NCBI RefSeq assembly: GCF_002407185.1
Contig: NZ_CP023563.1
Location: forward strand, 868,001-932,000
From: Brachybacterium vulturis
GTDB lineage: Bacteria > Actinomycetota > Actinomycetes > Actinomycetales > Dermabacteraceae
Reading direction: 5' to 3'
DNA: 64,000 nt
The position numbers were made by a program, and so were the translations under genes. The notes under the pieces are model-generated. The model searched no databases, was not told the DNA's origin, and was given only the letters and a program-made list of their open reading frames with translations. Numbering within the stretch: position 1 is the stretch's first letter; each line of letters begins with the position of its first letter. Positions 43,452 to 52,207 of this stretch are shown piece by piece.

Positions 43452-45566
43452 ATGACCTCAGAGAGCATCGAGACCCTGTTGGACGCGACCCGCCTGGCGG
43501 CGCTGGAGACCACCGAGGGCGGCCGGATCCTCGCGAAGATCTCGAGCCCGGACGCGAAGGGCACCGCCTATCGCAGCGCGCTCGTCGAGATCGACGGCGA
43601 GCACCTGCTCCCGCTCACCCGTGGCAGCGCGTCCGTCGGCGCGGTCGCCGCCGCCGAGGACGGCACCACCTTCTTCACCGCCCAGCGCGTGGGGGAGGAC
43701 GGCGAGGAGGCCGAGGACGCCCAGCTGTGGGCACTGCCCGTGCGCGGTGAGGCCCGCGAGCTCGCCTCCCGCCCCGGCGGCTTCGGCGGCCTCACGGTGG
43801 CCGGCCGGCACCTGGTCACCGAGCTCGAGGTGCACTCCCAGGCCTCCGACGAGGCCGAGCATCGCGAGCTGAGCACGAAGCGCAAGGACGCGAAGGTCAC
43901 CGCCGCGCTCCATGCCGGATTCCCCACCCGCTACTGGGACCACGACCTCGGGCCCACCCGGCCCGTGCTCGCGATCGCCGCCCTCCCCGACGACCTGGCC
44001 TCCGCCGAGCGCACCGCAGCCCCGGGCGCGCAGCGCGATGGTGCGCGCACCGGTGCCACCGGAGCGGACTCCGACGGCGGCGCCACGGGTGCGTCGGCCG
44101 GAGCGCCGCACACCGATGCCGACGAGGACGCCCCCACCCAGGTGCTGCACTTCCGCCACCTGGCGATGCCGGATGGCCGCCTGGAGAGCTGGAGCGTGGA
44201 CCGCGAGGGCACCCGCGCGCTGGTGGGGATGGTCGACTCCCGCGATGACCTGGTCGGCGTGCCCGACCTCTACCTGTTGGACCTCGTCGGCGAGCAGCCG
44301 CCGCGGCTGCTGCGAGAGGCCACCGCCGAGCTCGAGTACGGACCCGGGGAGTTCAGCCCGTCCGGCGACCGTGCCCTGATCGGCCGCCACCACTCCTGGA
44401 CCGAGAGCCAGTCCCTCGCCGCCGGTGCCGAGGTGCTCGACCTCGCCACCGGCGAGTCCCGGCCCGTCTGGCCCGAGCTGGACCACTGGTTCGAGCCGAT
44501 CTGGCTGGACGAGTCCACCCTGGTCGCGACCAGCGACGACCAGGGCCGCGGTGCGGTGTGGATCGGCGGGGTCGACGATCCCGCGCCGCGCCGCCTGGCC
44601 GGTGGTCCCGGTCAGGAGCTCACGTTCTCCTCCGCCTCCGTCGCGGGCGGCGCGATCATCGCGTCCGCCTCCGGTATCGCGGTCGCCCCGTACCCGGTGC
44701 GGATCGATCCGGCCACCGGCACGGTGGCGGCGCTGGCGAACCCGGCCGACGCCGTCACCCTGCCCGGCACCCTCACCGAGGTCACCGCCACCGCCGAGGA
44801 CGGCACCGCGCTGCGGGCCTGGCTGCGTCTGCCCGAGGGCGTGGGCCCCCACCCGCTGGTGGTCTTCGCCCACGGCGGCCCCTGGGGGTCCTGGAACGCC
44901 TGGACCTACCGCTGGAACCCGGGCCCCTTCGTGGCGGCCGGCTTCGCGGTGCTGCTGCCGGACCCGGCGATCTCCACCGGGTACGGGCAGGCGATGATCG
45001 ACCGCGGCCAGCATCAGCTGGGCGGCACGCCGTTCACCGACATCATGGCGCTGACCGACGTGACCGTCGGCCGTGCGGACATCGACGCCGAGCGCACCGC
45101 CTTCGCCGGCGGCTCCTACGGCGGCTACATGGCCAACTGGGTGGCCGGCCGCACCGGCGACCGCTTCCGCTGCATCGTCACCCACGCCTCCCTGTGGGAC
45201 ACCGAATCGATGGGCCACACCACCGACAACGCCGGCTGGGAGCGTTCGATGCGCGGCCAGAACGCGCACTACAACCCCAAGGACTTCGCCGGTGAGATCG
45301 TCGCGCCGATGCTCGTGATCCACGGCGACAAGGACTACCGGGTGCCGATCGCCCAGGGCCACGCCCTCTGGTACGACCTGCACGAGTTCTCGGCCACCCC
45401 GCGCGACGCCGCGGGCCGCACGCAGCATCGCTACCTCTACTTCCCCGACGAGGGCCACTGGATCCAGGGCCGGGGCAACGCCCAGGTCTGGTACGAGACC
45501 TTCCTGGGCTTCCTCGATACGCACGTGCGCGGCCAGGTGTGGGAGCGGCCGGTGGTCCTGGGGTGA
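43452..45566 (+). CDS. S9 family serine peptidase (acylaminoacyl-peptidase/POP type)
   Basis: 704 residues: an N-terminal beta-propeller (about 1-420) and an alpha/beta-hydrolase domain. The triad is S555 in GGSYGGYM, D628 in HGDKDYRV and H669 in DEGHWI. About 45 Ala/Gly/Thr/Asp-rich residues (RDGARTGATGADSDGGATG...) are inserted near residue 200 in a propeller loop. No signal peptide, so it trims small peptides in the cytoplasm. ATG 43452 has AGGA at moderate distance; ATG 43434 is a possible alternative. It stands alone. Confidence 0.92.
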   Translation: MTSESIETLLDATRLAALETTEGGRILAKISSPDAKGTAYRSALVEIDGEHLLPLTRGSASVGAVAAAEDGTTFFTAQRVGEDGEEAEDAQLWALPVRGEARELASRPGGFGGLTVAGRHLVTELEVHSQASDEAEHRELSTKRKDAKVTAALHAGFPTRYWDHDLGPTRPVLAIAALPDDLASAERTAAPGAQRDGARTGATGADSDGGATGASAGAPHTDADEDAPTQVLHFRHLAMPDGRLESWSVDREGTRALVGMVDSRDDLVGVPDLYLLDLVGEQPPRLLREATAELEYGPGEFSPSGDRALIGRHHSWTESQSLAAGAEVLDLATGESRPVWPELDHWFEPIWLDESTLVATSDDQGRGAVWIGGVDDPAPRRLAGGPGQELTFSSASVAGGAIIASASGIAVAPYPVRIDPATGTVAALANPADAVTLPGTLTEVTATAEDGTALRAWLRLPEGVGPHPLVVFAHGGPWGSWNAWTYRWNPGPFVAAGFAVLLPDPAISTGYGQAMIDRGQHQLGGTPFTDIMALTDVTVGRADIDAERTAFAGGSYGGYMANWVAGRTGDRFRCIVTHASLWDTESMGHTTDNAGWERSMRGQNAHYNPKDFAGEIVAPMLVIHGDKDYRVPIAQGHALWYDLHEFSATPRDAAGRTQHRYLYFPDEGHWIQGRGNAQVWYETFLGFLDTHVRGQVWERPVVLG

Positions 45567-45795
45567 GGGGTCGGGGTGCCTCCCGGCCGGCCCCGTGACG
45601 TCCGCTCGCGCGACCCCGGTGTCGGATGTACCCGGATTCGGCGGATGCGGCACCGATCGTCCAGGAAGGGGCGGGTCCGTGGTGCAGTGTGTCGCCCGTC
45701 ACGGCTAGAGTGTGCGTGCACCCTCCCCGGTCAGGCCGTCACGGCGCACCCCGTGTCCCCTCGCCGGGACCCATGGCATGGAAAGGACCATCACC

Positions 45796-46809
45796 ATGAT
45801 TCGCAGCAACAAGGCGCGCACCGTCGTGCGCGCCGGGGCGGCACTGGCCGTCTCCGCGCTCGCCCTGGCCGGCTGCGGCGGTGCCGCGGACGAGACCGCC
45901 GAGGGCGGCGGGGGCGACGAGTCGTACTCCATCGGCATCTCGCAGTACGTCACCCACCCCTCGCTGGACGCCGCCCGGGAGGGCTTCATGTCCGGCCTCG
46001 AGGATGCCGGCCTGGACGTGAGCTTCGACGTGCAGAACGCCCAGGGCGACCAGGCCACGGCGAACACCATCGCCGGCACCTTCGCGAACTCCGACCACGA
46101 CCTGCTGCTGGCCATCGCCACGCCGTCCGCCCAGACCCTGGCGCAGTCCATCCGCGAGACGCCGGTGCTGTTCACCGCCGTCACGGACCCGGAATCGGCC
46201 AAGCTGGTCGACTCGAACGAGGAGCCCGGGGGCAACGTCACCGGCACCTCCGACGCCAACCCGGTCCGGGAGCAGCTGCAGCTGCTCACGGAGCTGGCGC
46301 CGGACGCCGAGACGGTCGGCATCGTCTACTCCTCGGGCGAGGTCAACTCCCAGGTCCAGGTCGACTGGGCCAAGGAGGCGGCCGCGGAGCTGGGGATCGA
46401 GATCCAGGAGGCGACGGTCTCGAACTCCTCCGAGGTGCAGCAGGCGGCCAACTCGCTCGACGTCGACGCGATCTACGTCCCCACGGACAACGCCGTGGTC
46501 TCGGCGCTGGAGTCGGTCATCCGCGTCGGCCAGAACGAGCAGATCCCGGTGGTCGCCGCCGACGGCGCATCGGTGGAGCGCGGCGCCGTGGCCACCTATG
46601 GGATCAACTACGAGGAGCTGGGTGCCCAGACGGCCGAGATGGCCGTGCGGATCCTCACCGAGGGCGCCGACCCGGCCACCATGGCGGTCGAGACCCAGAC
46701 CCAGCCGGAGCTCTACGTGAATCCGACCGCGGCCGAGAAGATGGGCGTGGAGATCCCGCAGGCGATGCTGGACGAGGCCGACCACGTCGTGGGCGAGGGC
46801 GCCGAGTAG
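45796..46809 (+). CDS. ABC importer substrate-binding lipoprotein (TrpX-like)
   Basis: 337 residues with a signal peptide and lipobox LAGC (about residue 25), followed by the ABC_sub_bind domain (YSIGISQYVTHPSLDAAREGF, ETPVLFTAVTDPESAKLV, NVTGTSDANPVREQL, AIYVPTDNAVVSALE). ATG 45796 follows AAAGGA at eight bases. In streptococci and clostridia this family carries tryptophan or tyrosine. First gene of a three-gene importer. Confidence 0.9.
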   Translation: MIRSNKARTVVRAGAALAVSALALAGCGGAADETAEGGGGDESYSIGISQYVTHPSLDAAREGFMSGLEDAGLDVSFDVQNAQGDQATANTIAGTFANSDHDLLLAIATPSAQTLAQSIRETPVLFTAVTDPESAKLVDSNEEPGGNVTGTSDANPVREQLQLLTELAPDAETVGIVYSSGEVNSQVQVDWAKEAAAELGIEIQEATVSNSSEVQQAANSLDVDAIYVPTDNAVVSALESVIRVGQNEQIPVVAADGASVERGAVATYGINYEELGAQTAEMAVRILTEGADPATMAVETQTQPELYVNPTAAEKMGVEIPQAMLDEADHVVGEGAE

Positions 46810-46818
46810 GGAGCTGCC

Positions 46819-47799
46819 ATGACGATCGCCGTCGAACTCGGCCTCATCTACGCCATCATGGCGCTGGGGGTCTACCTCACCTTCCGCATCCTCGACTTCC
46901 CCGACCTCACCGTGGACGGTTCGTTCACCACCGGTGCGGCGGTGGCCGCGATCTCGATCGTCAACGGGATCAACCCGCTGCTCGCGATCCTGATGGCCTT
47001 CGTGGCCGGCTTCGCGGCCGGGGTGATCACGGGTCTGCTGACCACGAAGGGCAACATCAACGGCCTGCTGGCCGGCATCCTGACCCAGATCGGGCTGTAC
47101 TCGATCAACCTGCGGATCATGGGCCGGGCCAACGTCCCGCTGCTGGGGGAGGACACCGCCATCACCCCGCTGCGGGCGGCCGGCGTCCTGGGCGGTCCGC
47201 TCGGGATCGGGGCGTTCGCCCTGCTGGCCGTCGTCCTGGCCCTGGTCCTGGTCTGGTTCCTGCACACCGACACCGGGCTGGCGATGCAGGCCACCGGCGA
47301 CAACGAGAAGATGATCCGCTCCTTCGGCGTGAACACGGACAACCAGAAGATCCTGGGTCTGGCCCTGTCCAACGGACTGGTCGGCGTGGGCGGTGCGGTG
47401 ATCGCGCAGTACCAGGGCTTCGCCGACATCGGCATGGGCATCGGCCTCATCCTCGCCGGCCTCGCCTCGGTCATCATCGGCCAGGCGATCCTCGGCCAGC
47501 GCACCATCCTGATCGCCGCGCTGGCCGTGATCCTCGGGTCCGTGATCTATCGGGTGGCGATCCAGCTCGCCCTGGAGGGCGGCCTCAACCCGAACGACAT
47601 GAAGCTGATCTCCGCCGTCCTGGTGGTGGTCGCACTGATCCTCCCGCAGCTCCCGGTCTTCAAGCGCCGGCGCCGGAAGAAGGCGATGGCCGGGGACCCC
47701 GACGCCGCCGAGGAGACCCCCGGTGCCGCCGCCCTCGCCGCCGACGCTCCGGCCACCGAGCCGACCCCGACCACGACGACCGAGAACGGGGTGCGCTGA
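46819..47799 (+). CDS. ABC importer permease (TrpY/LivH-like)
   Basis: 326 residues with about nine helices, branched-chain-amino-acid-permease-like: FPDLTVDGSFTTGAAVAA, GLLTTKGNINGLLAGILTQIGLYSINLRIMG, and the EAA-like GLALSNGLVGVGGAVIAQYQGFADIGMGIG. The C-terminal 45 residues are Ala/Pro/Glu/Thr-rich. Stop overlaps the ATPase start (TGATG). Known partners TrpX and TrpZ flank it. Confidence 0.9.
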   Translation: MTIAVELGLIYAIMALGVYLTFRILDFPDLTVDGSFTTGAAVAAISIVNGINPLLAILMAFVAGFAAGVITGLLTTKGNINGLLAGILTQIGLYSINLRIMGRANVPLLGEDTAITPLRAAGVLGGPLGIGAFALLAVVLALVLVWFLHTDTGLAMQATGDNEKMIRSFGVNTDNQKILGLALSNGLVGVGGAVIAQYQGFADIGMGIGLILAGLASVIIGQAILGQRTILIAALAVILGSVIYRVAIQLALEGGLNPNDMKLISAVLVVVALILPQLPVFKRRRRKKAMAGDPDAAEETPGAAALAADAPATEPTPTTTTENGVR

Positions 47800-48590
47800 T
47801 GCTGACCGTATCCTCCGTGGACAAGACCTTCTTCCCGGGCACCGCCAACGAGCGGCGCGCCCTCACCGACGTGGACCTGCATCTGGAGCAGGGCGACTTC
47901 GTCACGGTGATCGGGTCCAACGGTGCCGGGAAGTCGACCCTGCTGAACATCGTCTCCGGGGACCTGCAGCCCGATGACGGCACCGTGACCATCGCCGGGC
48001 GCGACGTCACCCGGCTCCCGGACCACCAGCGGGCCTCGTTCGTGGGGCGCGTGTTCCAGGACCCGATGGCGGGCACGGCCCCGCACCTGTCCATCCAGGA
48101 GAACATGGCCATCGCGGACAAGCGGGGGGCGGGCCGATGGCTCGCGCTCGGCGTCACCCGCGCCAAGAAGCGACGGTTCGCCGACGAGCTCGCCGCCCTG
48201 GAGCTCGGGCTCGAGGACCGGCTCACGGCGAAGGTGGGCCTGCTGTCCGGGGGGCAGCGACAGGCCCTCAGCCTGCTCATGGCCACCTTCTCCGAACCCG
48301 CGATCCTGCTGCTGGACGAGCACACCGCCGCCCTGGACCCCCAGCGGGCGGAGCTGGTGACGCGGCTGACCGAGCAGGTGGTGACCGAGAAGCAGCTGAC
48401 CGCCCTGATGGTCACCCACAACATGGAGCAGGCCCTCCGCGTGGGCAACCGGCTGATCATGATGCACGAGGGCCGGATCATCCTCGACCTCACCGAGGAC
48501 GAGAAGCACGGGCGCACCGTCAAGGACCTCCTCGACGAGTTCGAGAAGACCAAGGGCGCCACCCTGGGTGACGAGACGCTCCTGAGCTGA
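47799..48590 (+). CDS. ABC importer ATPase (TrpZ-like)
   Basis: 263 residues with a full NBD: Walker A GSNGAGKST, Q-loop VFQDPMAGTAPHLS, signature LSGGQRQALSLLM, Walker B ILLLDEHTAALDP and the switch His in VTHNMEQAL. HTAAL instead of PTAAL in the D-loop region is characteristic of this subgroup. ATG 47799 overlaps the permease stop. Energises the importer at the inner face of the membrane. Confidence 0.92.
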   Translation: MLTVSSVDKTFFPGTANERRALTDVDLHLEQGDFVTVIGSNGAGKSTLLNIVSGDLQPDDGTVTIAGRDVTRLPDHQRASFVGRVFQDPMAGTAPHLSIQENMAIADKRGAGRWLALGVTRAKKRRFADELAALELGLEDRLTAKVGLLSGGQRQALSLLMATFSEPAILLLDEHTAALDPQRAELVTRLTEQVVTEKQLTALMVTHNMEQALRVGNRLIMMHEGRIILDLTEDEKHGRTVKDLLDEFEKTKGATLGDETLLS

Positions 48591-48606
48591 GGGGCGGCGC
48601 CGCCGC

Positions 48607-49428
48607 TCAGAAGGCGGGCAGCAGGGTGGCGCTGTGCTCCTCCTCGAGGAAGCTGCGCACCCGGTCGCTGGTCATCGCCCGGCGCAGCACCTGGATCTTC
48701 TCGGAGTCCTGATTGTCCTCGCGGGCGACCAGCGAGATCGTGAAGCGCTCGTCCACGAGCTCCTCCAGGAGGATCGCATCGGCCGGGGTCAGACCCACCT
48801 TCTTGATGTATGAGGGGTAGCTGTAGACCAGCGCGATCCCCTCCTCGTCGTACGCGGAGGGCAGGTTCAGCAGGTCCACCTCGACGAATTCGAGGGACAG
48901 GGGGTTGTCCACGATCTCGCTCACCCGGCCCTCGAAGCCGACGTCCGCGGGCAGCGTGATCAGACCCGCGTGGTGGAGGATCGCGAGCGCACGGCCCTGG
49001 TTGGTGAGGTCGTTGGGGATCGCGGCCCTCCCGCCCTCGGGGATCTGCTCGAGGTCGTCGTACGCCTTGGAGTAGAAGCCGACCTTTGCGTCGTAGATCC
49101 CCTCCAGCAGCACCAGGTGCGCGCCGTGGGCCTCGTTGAAAGCCTGCATGTACGGCTCGTGCTGCGCGAAGTTCGCGTCGACCTCGCCATCGGCCAGCAG
49201 CCGGTTGTACTGCACGTTGTCCGTGACCTGCACCAGCTCGACGGTGTACCCCTCCGCGGCGGCGATCTCGCCGGCGAGGGTGACCACGTCGGTCATCGGC
49301 GGCAGGTGGGAGGCGACCTTGATGACGGTGTCCTCGCCGCCGTCGCCGGTGCCGCCGGCGCCGCAGGCGGCGAGGGCGAGCGTGGTGGTCCCGGCGAGGG
49401 CGGTCAGGGCGAAGGTGCGTCGCTTCAT
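48607..49428 (-). CDS. metQ: MetQ-type methionine-binding lipoprotein
   Basis: 273 residues. Signal peptide with lipobox LAAC (about residue 22), then the NlpA/MetQ domain: IKVASHLPPMTDVVTLAGEIAAAEGY, NFAQHEPYMQAFN, GGRAAIPNDLTNQGRALAIL and SLVAREDNQDSEKIQVLRRAM. Third gene of metN-metI-metQ. Binds methionine or its derivatives outside the cell. The next gene on the other strand ends 16 bases away. Confidence 0.9.
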   Translation of the reverse strand: MKRRTFALTALAGTTTLALAACGAGGTGDGGEDTVIKVASHLPPMTDVVTLAGEIAAAEGYTVELVQVTDNVQYNRLLADGEVDANFAQHEPYMQAFNEAHGAHLVLLEGIYDAKVGFYSKAYDDLEQIPEGGRAAIPNDLTNQGRALAILHHAGLITLPADVGFEGRVSEIVDNPLSLEFVEVDLLNLPSAYDEEGIALVYSYPSYIKKVGLTPADAILLEELVDERFTISLVAREDNQDSEKIQVLRRAMTSDRVRSFLEEEHSATLLPAF

Positions 49429-49455
49429 GGGGTCTCGTTCCTGGTCAGGGGACGC

Positions 49456-50133
49456 TCAGCGCGCCCGCTTGTCGATGAGGCGGGCAGTCAGGGTGCCCGC
49501 TCCCTGGATCAGCATCACGGCCACGATCATGAGGAGGATCATCGTGTACATGAGGTCGTACTCGTAGGTCTGGTAGCCGTACCGGATGGCGAAGTCGCCC
49601 ACGCCGCCGCCGCCGACCACGCCCATGATGGTGGAGTAGCTGACCATCGAGATCGTCACCGTGGTCAGGCTCAGCACCAGGCCGGAGCGCGCCTCGGGGT
49701 AGAGGAACAGGCCGATCAGCTGCAGCGGCCCCGCCCCCAGGGAGCGGGCCAGCTCGATGGTCTGCTCGGGCACGTCCAGCAGGGTCTGCTCCGAGAAGCG
49801 GGCGTACAGCGCGGCGGCCACGAAGGCCAGCGGCACGGAGGCGGCGGTGGTGCCGAAGGAGGTGCCCACCAGCCATCGGGTGACGGGGATCAGTGCCACC
49901 ACGAACAGCAGGAAGGGCACCGAGCGCACCACGTTCACGTACACGTTCAGCGCCCGGTGCAGCATCGGCCGCGGGTAGGGCCCGCCGGGCCGTGCGAGAT
50001 AGAGCAGGGTGCCGATCGGCAGGCCGACGAGGAGCGCGGCCAGCAGGGAGTTGACCATCATGATCCCGGTCTCGAGGATCGAGATCAGGATCTCGCCGCG
50101 ATACTCGGCCAGGCGGGCCAGCAGAGCGTTCAT
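49456..50133 (-). CDS. metI: Methionine ABC importer permease
   Basis: 225 residues, five predicted helices, with the MetI hallmark EQTIELARSLGAGPLQLIGLFLYPEARSG as the EAA loop and GTLLYLAR-PYPRPMLHRALNVYVNVVRSVPFLLFVVALIP. Its start overlaps the metN stop by four bases. Heteromeric importer with MetN and MetQ. Confidence 0.92.
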   Translation of the reverse strand: MNALLARLAEYRGEILISILETGIMMVNSLLAALLVGLPIGTLLYLARPGGPYPRPMLHRALNVYVNVVRSVPFLLFVVALIPVTRWLVGTSFGTTAASVPLAFVAAALYARFSEQTLLDVPEQTIELARSLGAGPLQLIGLFLYPEARSGLVLSLTTVTISMVSYSTIMGVVGGGGVGDFAIRYGYQTYEYDLMYTMILLMIVAVMLIQGAGTLTARLIDKRAR

Positions 50134-50861
50134 GCCAGGAACTCCCGGGCCCGCGCGGCATAGGAGTCGAAGCGCTCGCGGGGCGGTGGGGGCGAGACCT
50201 CCGTGAGGGCGGCCAACCGGCCCCGGGAGAGCACAGCGGCCCGGTCACAGGAGGACTTGATGACCTCCAGCTCGTGGCTGACCAGCACGATCGTGGTGCC
50301 GAAGCGGTCGCGCACATCGCGCAGGATCCCCATCACCTCCTCGGTGGTGCCGGAGTCCAGGGATGAGGTCGGCTCGTCGCACAGCAGGATCTTCGGCCGG
50401 GTCACCAGCGCCCGCGCGATCGCCACCCGCTGCTTCTCCCCGCCGGAGAGGCGGCTGGGGTGCTTGTGGCGGTGGTCGGCCATCTTCACGAACTCGAGCA
50501 TCCGGGTCACGGTGTCCGGTTCGCGGCGGTGCTGCAGGCGCAGGGGCCGGGCCACGTTGTCGAGGACGGTCGCATTGCCCAGCAGGTTGAACTGCTGGAA
50601 CACCATTCCGATGTCGCGCCGGCGCACGCGCAGTGCGCGCGGGGACAGGGCGCCGAGGTCCTCGCCATCGACTCGCACGGTCCCGGAGGTGGGGGCCTCG
50701 AGGTGGTTGATCAGTCGCAGCAGCGTCGACTTCCCGGCGCCGGATTCGCCCACGATCCCGAAGATCTCGCGGTCCCCGATGGTCAGGGTGATGTCCTCCA
50801 GCGCCGTCACTGCGGAGCGCCCCTGAGGGAAACTCCTGGTGACGTGGCTCAGCTCGATCAT
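50130..50861 (-). CDS. metN: Methionine ABC importer ATPase, short form without NIL domain
   Basis: 243 residues. Walker A GESGAGKST, LSGGEKQRVAIARAL, ILLCDEPTSSLDS and H-loop VSHELEVI are intact. Usual MetN is about 340 residues, with a C-terminal NIL domain that binds methionine and blocks transport; here the protein ends with a short tail (PPPRERFDSYAARAREFLA), so feedback by internal methionine may be absent. ATG at 50861; only 54 bases separate it from the end of the OsmC-like gene, so no SAM riboswitch fits there. Confidence 0.88.
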   Translation of the reverse strand: MIELSHVTRSFPQGRSAVTALEDITLTIGDREIFGIVGESGAGKSTLLRLINHLEAPTSGTVRVDGEDLGALSPRALRVRRRDIGMVFQQFNLLGNATVLDNVARPLRLQHRREPDTVTRMLEFVKMADHRHKHPSRLSGGEKQRVAIARALVTRPKILLCDEPTSSLDSGTTEEVMGILRDVRDRFGTTIVLVSHELEVIKSSCDRAAVLSRGRLAALTEVSPPPPRERFDSYAARAREFLA

Positions 50862-50915
50862 CGTCGGGCAAGCGTACCGAGCGTGCTGGTCAGGAGGATA
50901 TGTCCTGCATCACGT

Positions 50916-51434
50916 TCAGCGTTCAACCACCAGCTCCACGTCGGCCGCGCCCTGCCCGTCCAGCAGCTTGGAGACGGGGCAGCGTGCATGCGCCGCCGCG
51001 GCGAGCTCCCGGGCCCGCTCCGGGGCCAGGGAGTCGATGTGCACCAGGGCGCGGGGGACGAAGCGGATGCCGCCCGCCGGGTCGCGGTGCAGCTCCACCT
51101 CGACACTCACCGAGCTCTCGTGCTCCAGGTGCTGTTCGGCGAGCACCACCCGTAGCGTCTCGCCCAGGCAGGTGCTCCAGGCCATCGCCAGGAACTGCTC
51201 GGGGTTGAAGCCGCTCGCGCTGGGCCGGGGTCCCCCGGTCGGCAGGACGATCGCACCGTCCGCACCATCCGCACCGTCCGCACCGTCCGCTTCGTCCGCC
51301 CTGCGAGTCGTGAGCCCGAGCTCCACGGCGGAGGAGTCGCGCACTCGCACCTGGCCCGCGGTGCCGGCGAGGTTCTGGACCCGCGCGGTGTACAGGGGGC
51401 GGGACGGGGTCTGCGGAGCGGGGTCGGTCGTCAT
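50916..51434 (-). CDS. OsmC/Ohr family peroxide-detoxifying protein
   Basis: 172 residues, with the two redox cysteines of the Ohr group: C89 in MAWSTCLGETL and C152 in HARCPVSKLL. GGPRPSASGFNPEQ is the usual core start. A variable loop at residues 46-60 is built of Ala-Asp-Gly repeats (see repeat). It should reduce organic hydroperoxides using lipoylated or thiol partners. It precedes metNIQ on the same strand, but there is no known functional link. Confidence 0.87.
   Translation of the reverse strand: MTTDPAPQTPSRPLYTARVQNLAGTAGQVRVRDSSAVELGLTTRRADEADGADGADGADGAIVLPTGGPRPSASGFNPEQFLAMAWSTCLGETLRVVLAEQHLEHESSVSVEVELHRDPAGGIRFVPRALVHIDSLAPERARELAAAAHARCPVSKLLDGQGAADVELVVER
51252..51296. repeat. 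Five copies of a 9-base repeat inside the OsmC/Ohr gene
   Basis: CGCACCGTC occurs three times exactly and twice with one or two changes, head to tail, encoding (Ala-Asp-Gly)n in a surface loop. In-frame length changes here would be silent for folding. Confidence 0.8.
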
Positions 51435-51493
51435 CTGTCCAGGCTACGCCGCAGTGCTCCGGCAGACGGGGGCAGCGGGTGAGGGTCCGCGGC

Positions 51494-52207
51494 TCACTCC
51501 GGGGTCGGTGCGTCCGGGGTCGGCTCGACGGGAGCCAGGACGGTGAGCGCCACCTCGTCGCCGAGGCTGGCCACGTTCGCCGCTCCCGGCTCCTGCGACA
51601 GCACCGCGGCATCGTCGGCGGCGGCGGCGACGCTCGCGCCGTCGGCGTCGACGATCCTCGCGGCCAGACCCAGCGCCTGAAGAGCGGTGCGGGCCTCGGC
51701 GACGGTCCGGCCGACGACCTCCGGCACCACCCGGAGCTCGTCGGCCCCCTGCGGTGCCGGGACCGGCCGGATCGTGAAGGTGAGGGTCGCCGAGATGTTC
51801 GCCGAGTAGCCGTACCGGTTCGCGTAGCCCGCATCGACCGGGGTGGCGTACAGGGTCGCCGGCAGCAGGTTCAGTCCGAGACGGGCCGGCACGACGGAGG
51901 TGTTCGAGCGGGTCACGGGCGCGGGCTTCACCGCGGTGCCGTCGCTGCCGGCGGCGCCGCTGCCCAGCCGCATCGACACCTTCACCTCACCGGTGGTCTC
52001 GGGCAGTGCGTAGAAGGTGGGGCGGTAGCCGATGGCCTGCAGCAGCTGGAGGCGCTCGTCGTCGGATTCCGTGTAGAGGTCGAGCACCGCGGCCAGGGAG
52101 CCCTCGTCGAGGGAGTGCTGCGCCGCAGCGACCCCGGCGCCGACGGAGGCGATCACATCGCCCAGCGGGGCGGCGACCACGTCATGGATCGGATCGAATT
52201 CACTCAT
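51494..52207 (-). CDS. Cassette family member E with C-terminal PASTA domain
   Basis: 237 residues. Block 1: MSEFDPIHDVVAAPLG, then GAGVAAAQHSLDEGS (residues 24-38). Block 2: LLQAIGYRPTFYALPETTGEVKVSM. Block 3: VDAGYANRYGYSANISATLTF followed by PVPAP. After about residue 165 comes a PASTA domain (VPEVVGRTVAEARTALQALGLAARIV..., SQEPGAA, GDEVALTVLA). No signal peptide and no membrane span, which is unusual for PASTA proteins. Last gene of the ten-gene operon. ATG 52207 matches the paralogs' starts; ATG 52216 is possible. Function unknown. Confidence 0.8.
   Translation of the reverse strand: MSEFDPIHDVVAAPLGDVIASVGAGVAAAQHSLDEGSLAAVLDLYTESDDERLQLLQAIGYRPTFYALPETTGEVKVSMRLGSGAAGSDGTAVKPAPVTRSNTSVVPARLGLNLLPATLYATPVDAGYANRYGYSANISATLTFTIRPVPAPQGADELRVVPEVVGRTVAEARTALQALGLAARIVDADGASVAAAADDAAVLSQEPGAANVASLGDEVALTVLAPVEPTPDAPTPE

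Noticed and set aside
45576..48590. 1004-codon open frame through the TrpXYZ-like genes
   Set aside because: Only its last 263 codons (from 47799) are a real gene, the ATPase; the rest is out of frame with the binding protein and permease.
50862..50915. Possible SAM riboswitch before metN
   Set aside because: The gap is only 54 bases and shows no suitable structure.
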